Shown piece after piece: positions 62,501-64,000 of a DNA stretch of 64,000 nucleotides. Origin of the DNA: Patagioenas fasciata (taxonomy: Eukaryota; Chordata; Aves; Columbiformes; Columbidae). The translations under genes were made by a program, and so were the position numbers. Location: contig NC_092521.1 in assembly GCF_037038585.1 (NCBI RefSeq), forward strand, positions 56,643,898 to 56,707,897, in the 5' to 3' direction. Below the pieces are notes generated by a model that saw nothing but the letters and a program-made list of their open reading frames with translations, had not been told where the DNA came from and did no database searches. How positions within the stretch are numbered: the first letter of the stretch is position 1; every line of letters starts with the position of its first letter.

Positions 62501-64000
62501 ACTTGTTTTTAACTGCATTTTCTGGTTCCTGACAGGTTCTCATACTGTACTTACATGGGGTCATACCACATATATGATAATAATGTATGTCCTCAAACTC
62601 AGAGGGAGCCTCCAAAATAGACCTAAATGTAGATGATCTTATCCCGCCTGTAATTGCATGAAGACAGAACATACTCTCCTTCTCCTCTCTAACTCTACAC
62701 ACGCCACAGATAGTTGATCTGTAATACCATCAGAGTACTCAAAACACAAGCAGATCAATATCACCACTGTAATTTTCAGTTCCTTCCAGGTGAAAGAAGT
62801 CAGTCATATACTTGAACTACCAAGACACATGAGTCAGCTTCACTATCAGGTTTCTCATTTTAAAGACCATGCCAACACTTAAAGGGCAATTAAAATATGT
62901 GAAACATGGGGGGATGGGGTTGACTGAAACATAACTTACTCTTCCTCTTTGCTTACAAGCAAAGCACAAACACGAATTTCTACCAATAAAAATATTGCAA
63001 GGCATAATCTTGTTTACATTTGTAGCGAGATAACACAATACTGCACATGCTGCTCTGCAAATAATTTTCATACAAATTAAAAGGTCAGCATAAAGATTTC
63101 CTAAGTACAAGTTTTGTTCACTGTGGGACCTGGGTAACTAATTCAACTTTGCACAGCACCAGTTGCACAAGAGTTAATTTTTCATCAGAATGAATGAACA
63201 AACAGTATTGCTGCACTACCTAAAACCAACTACTCAGGTAAGGTCTGGGAGCAGAAGCCACTGTGCACCAAGAACCATCCACCTGTATTTGCCTCTGAGA
63301 CAAGAAGGTGTGGCTGGGCTTCAGATAAGGTTCCTGTTATAGCAGAGTTAACTTTTGGGATGAAAGGTGAACGTAAGTAAGAACAAGATATTGGTTCAGG
63401 AAAAATGCTGCCTCCTAATGTATCTTCTAGCAGACCTGCAGAAAAAGGTAGCAGAGACAGTGGCAAAGGTTAGTGTCATAACTTGCAGATACTGCTGACA
63501 ACACCTCTGCTCTGAAGCAGAGCTAAGCTAACGTCTAGTACTGGCAGTAATGATTTGGCTATGATGACATTCAACATGGAAGAAATGGCAGGGCTAGGGC
63601 TGGGATGGCGGTATAGCCCAGCAAATACCAGCACAGAATAAAACCTGCTATCAAAGGGTAATGTGGCTTTACATACATCTGTAATTGAAGAGACTGCTGG
63701 CCTAGAATAAAGAATAATACTTGAAATGGGTTTAAGGTTGGGGCTCAGGCCAGCAGATATTGATAAACTACAGCTTAGAAAGCACCTCCGGGTTAACATG
63801 AAAAGTGGTGCTGGCTTAAATCATCTGACTGCAGAGATCTGTGCGACAAGGAGTGAGAAAACATTAAGATTAGGAGTGGAATTAGGGTTTGAGCATACTT
63901 TGGAAGAGGTTGAAAAACTGCATCATCTCATTTCAGTATCACGGATGGCCACACACTGTGATAAAGGTGCCACATGACAGGACTTGACACAACTTTGGCA

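Larger units (their letters stand above)
1..64000 (-). other. SPIRE1: SPIRE1 locus, internal part (probable exons 4-14 plus introns)
   Basis: Eleven minus-strand exons encode consecutive pieces of Spire 1, in the order of the human protein as I remember it. Spire proteins nucleate unbranched actin filaments through four tandem WH2 domains, recruit formins FMN1/2 through the N-terminal KIND domain, bind the myosin V tail, and attach to vesicle membranes through the Spir-box and FYVE-type finger. Exon lengths are 126, 84, 165, 87, 130, 42, 164, 91, 143, 174 and 138 nt, totalling 1344 nt or 448 codons, with no stop and all phases compatible. The first KIND exons and the zinc-finger exons are absent from the window. 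That the flanks (1-2310 and 45307-64000) are SPIRE1 intron is inference from the known large size of the gene. Confidence 0.95.
45307..64000 (-). other. SPIRE1: Probable upstream SPIRE1 intron (intron 3), partial
   Basis: These 18.7 kb hold no recognisable Spire exon. I looked for the acidic exon that should end RSYRDVMK and for the GYSQCMETEVIESLG exon, and saw neither. No CR1 tail is evident. Contents are simple repeats at 45566-45610, 47180-47206 and 47264-47299, and the weak exon or regulatory candidates listed separately. Confidence 0.7.

Noticed and set aside
63480..63980. GGGTT/GGGCT-rich phrases suggesting a satellite or a plus-strand gene
   Set aside because: No consistent repeat period could be seen and the open frames on both strands lack coding features.

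Overview
The window is vertebrate nuclear DNA, almost certainly from a bird. Coding sequence is confined to short exons with GT/AG borders, the background is AT-rich, and the recognisable interspersed repeats are CR1 LINE fragments (six) and two small palindromic hAT-like elements. There are no bacterial operons, rRNA, tRNA, CRISPR arrays or phage genes. The species cannot be fixed from the sequence alone.

The only gene I can identify is SPIRE1, on the minus strand. It encodes Spire 1, an actin nucleator that works with formins and myosin V in vesicle transport. Eleven consecutive coding exons lie between 45306 and 2311. By the order of the human protein they are probably exons 4 to 14. Read together they give exactly 448 codons with every splice phase matching. 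In protein order they encode: the end of the KIND domain (45181-45306); a linker (35143-35226); WH2 actin-binding repeats A and B (33900-34064), C (26702-26788) and D (26187-26316); the 14-residue cassette E9 (22266-22307); the myosin V tail-binding motif (14851-15014); two serine/proline-rich linker exons (9583-9673 and 8568-8710); a 58-residue cassette that matches the mitochondrial-isoform exon of Spire1 (5771-5944); and the Spir-box (2311-2448). The N-terminal KIND exons and the C-terminal FYVE-type zinc-finger exons were not found. They should lie above 64000 and below 1.

The rest is intronic. Positions 45307-64000 hold no recognised coding exon and are probably part of the large upstream SPIRE1 intron. 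That stretch contains a candidate 12-nt microexon in SPIRE1 sense (59580-59591), a plus-strand exon-like open segment (49817-50035), an unusually open GC-richer block (55463-56128) and simple repeats. A CpG-rich patch with a good Kozak ATG sits at 3840-4030 on the plus strand.

I found no convincing undescribed system. The best observations are the intact, frame-neutral mitochondrial cassette exon with a weak donor site, the possible microexon, and the exon-like segments on the opposite strand.
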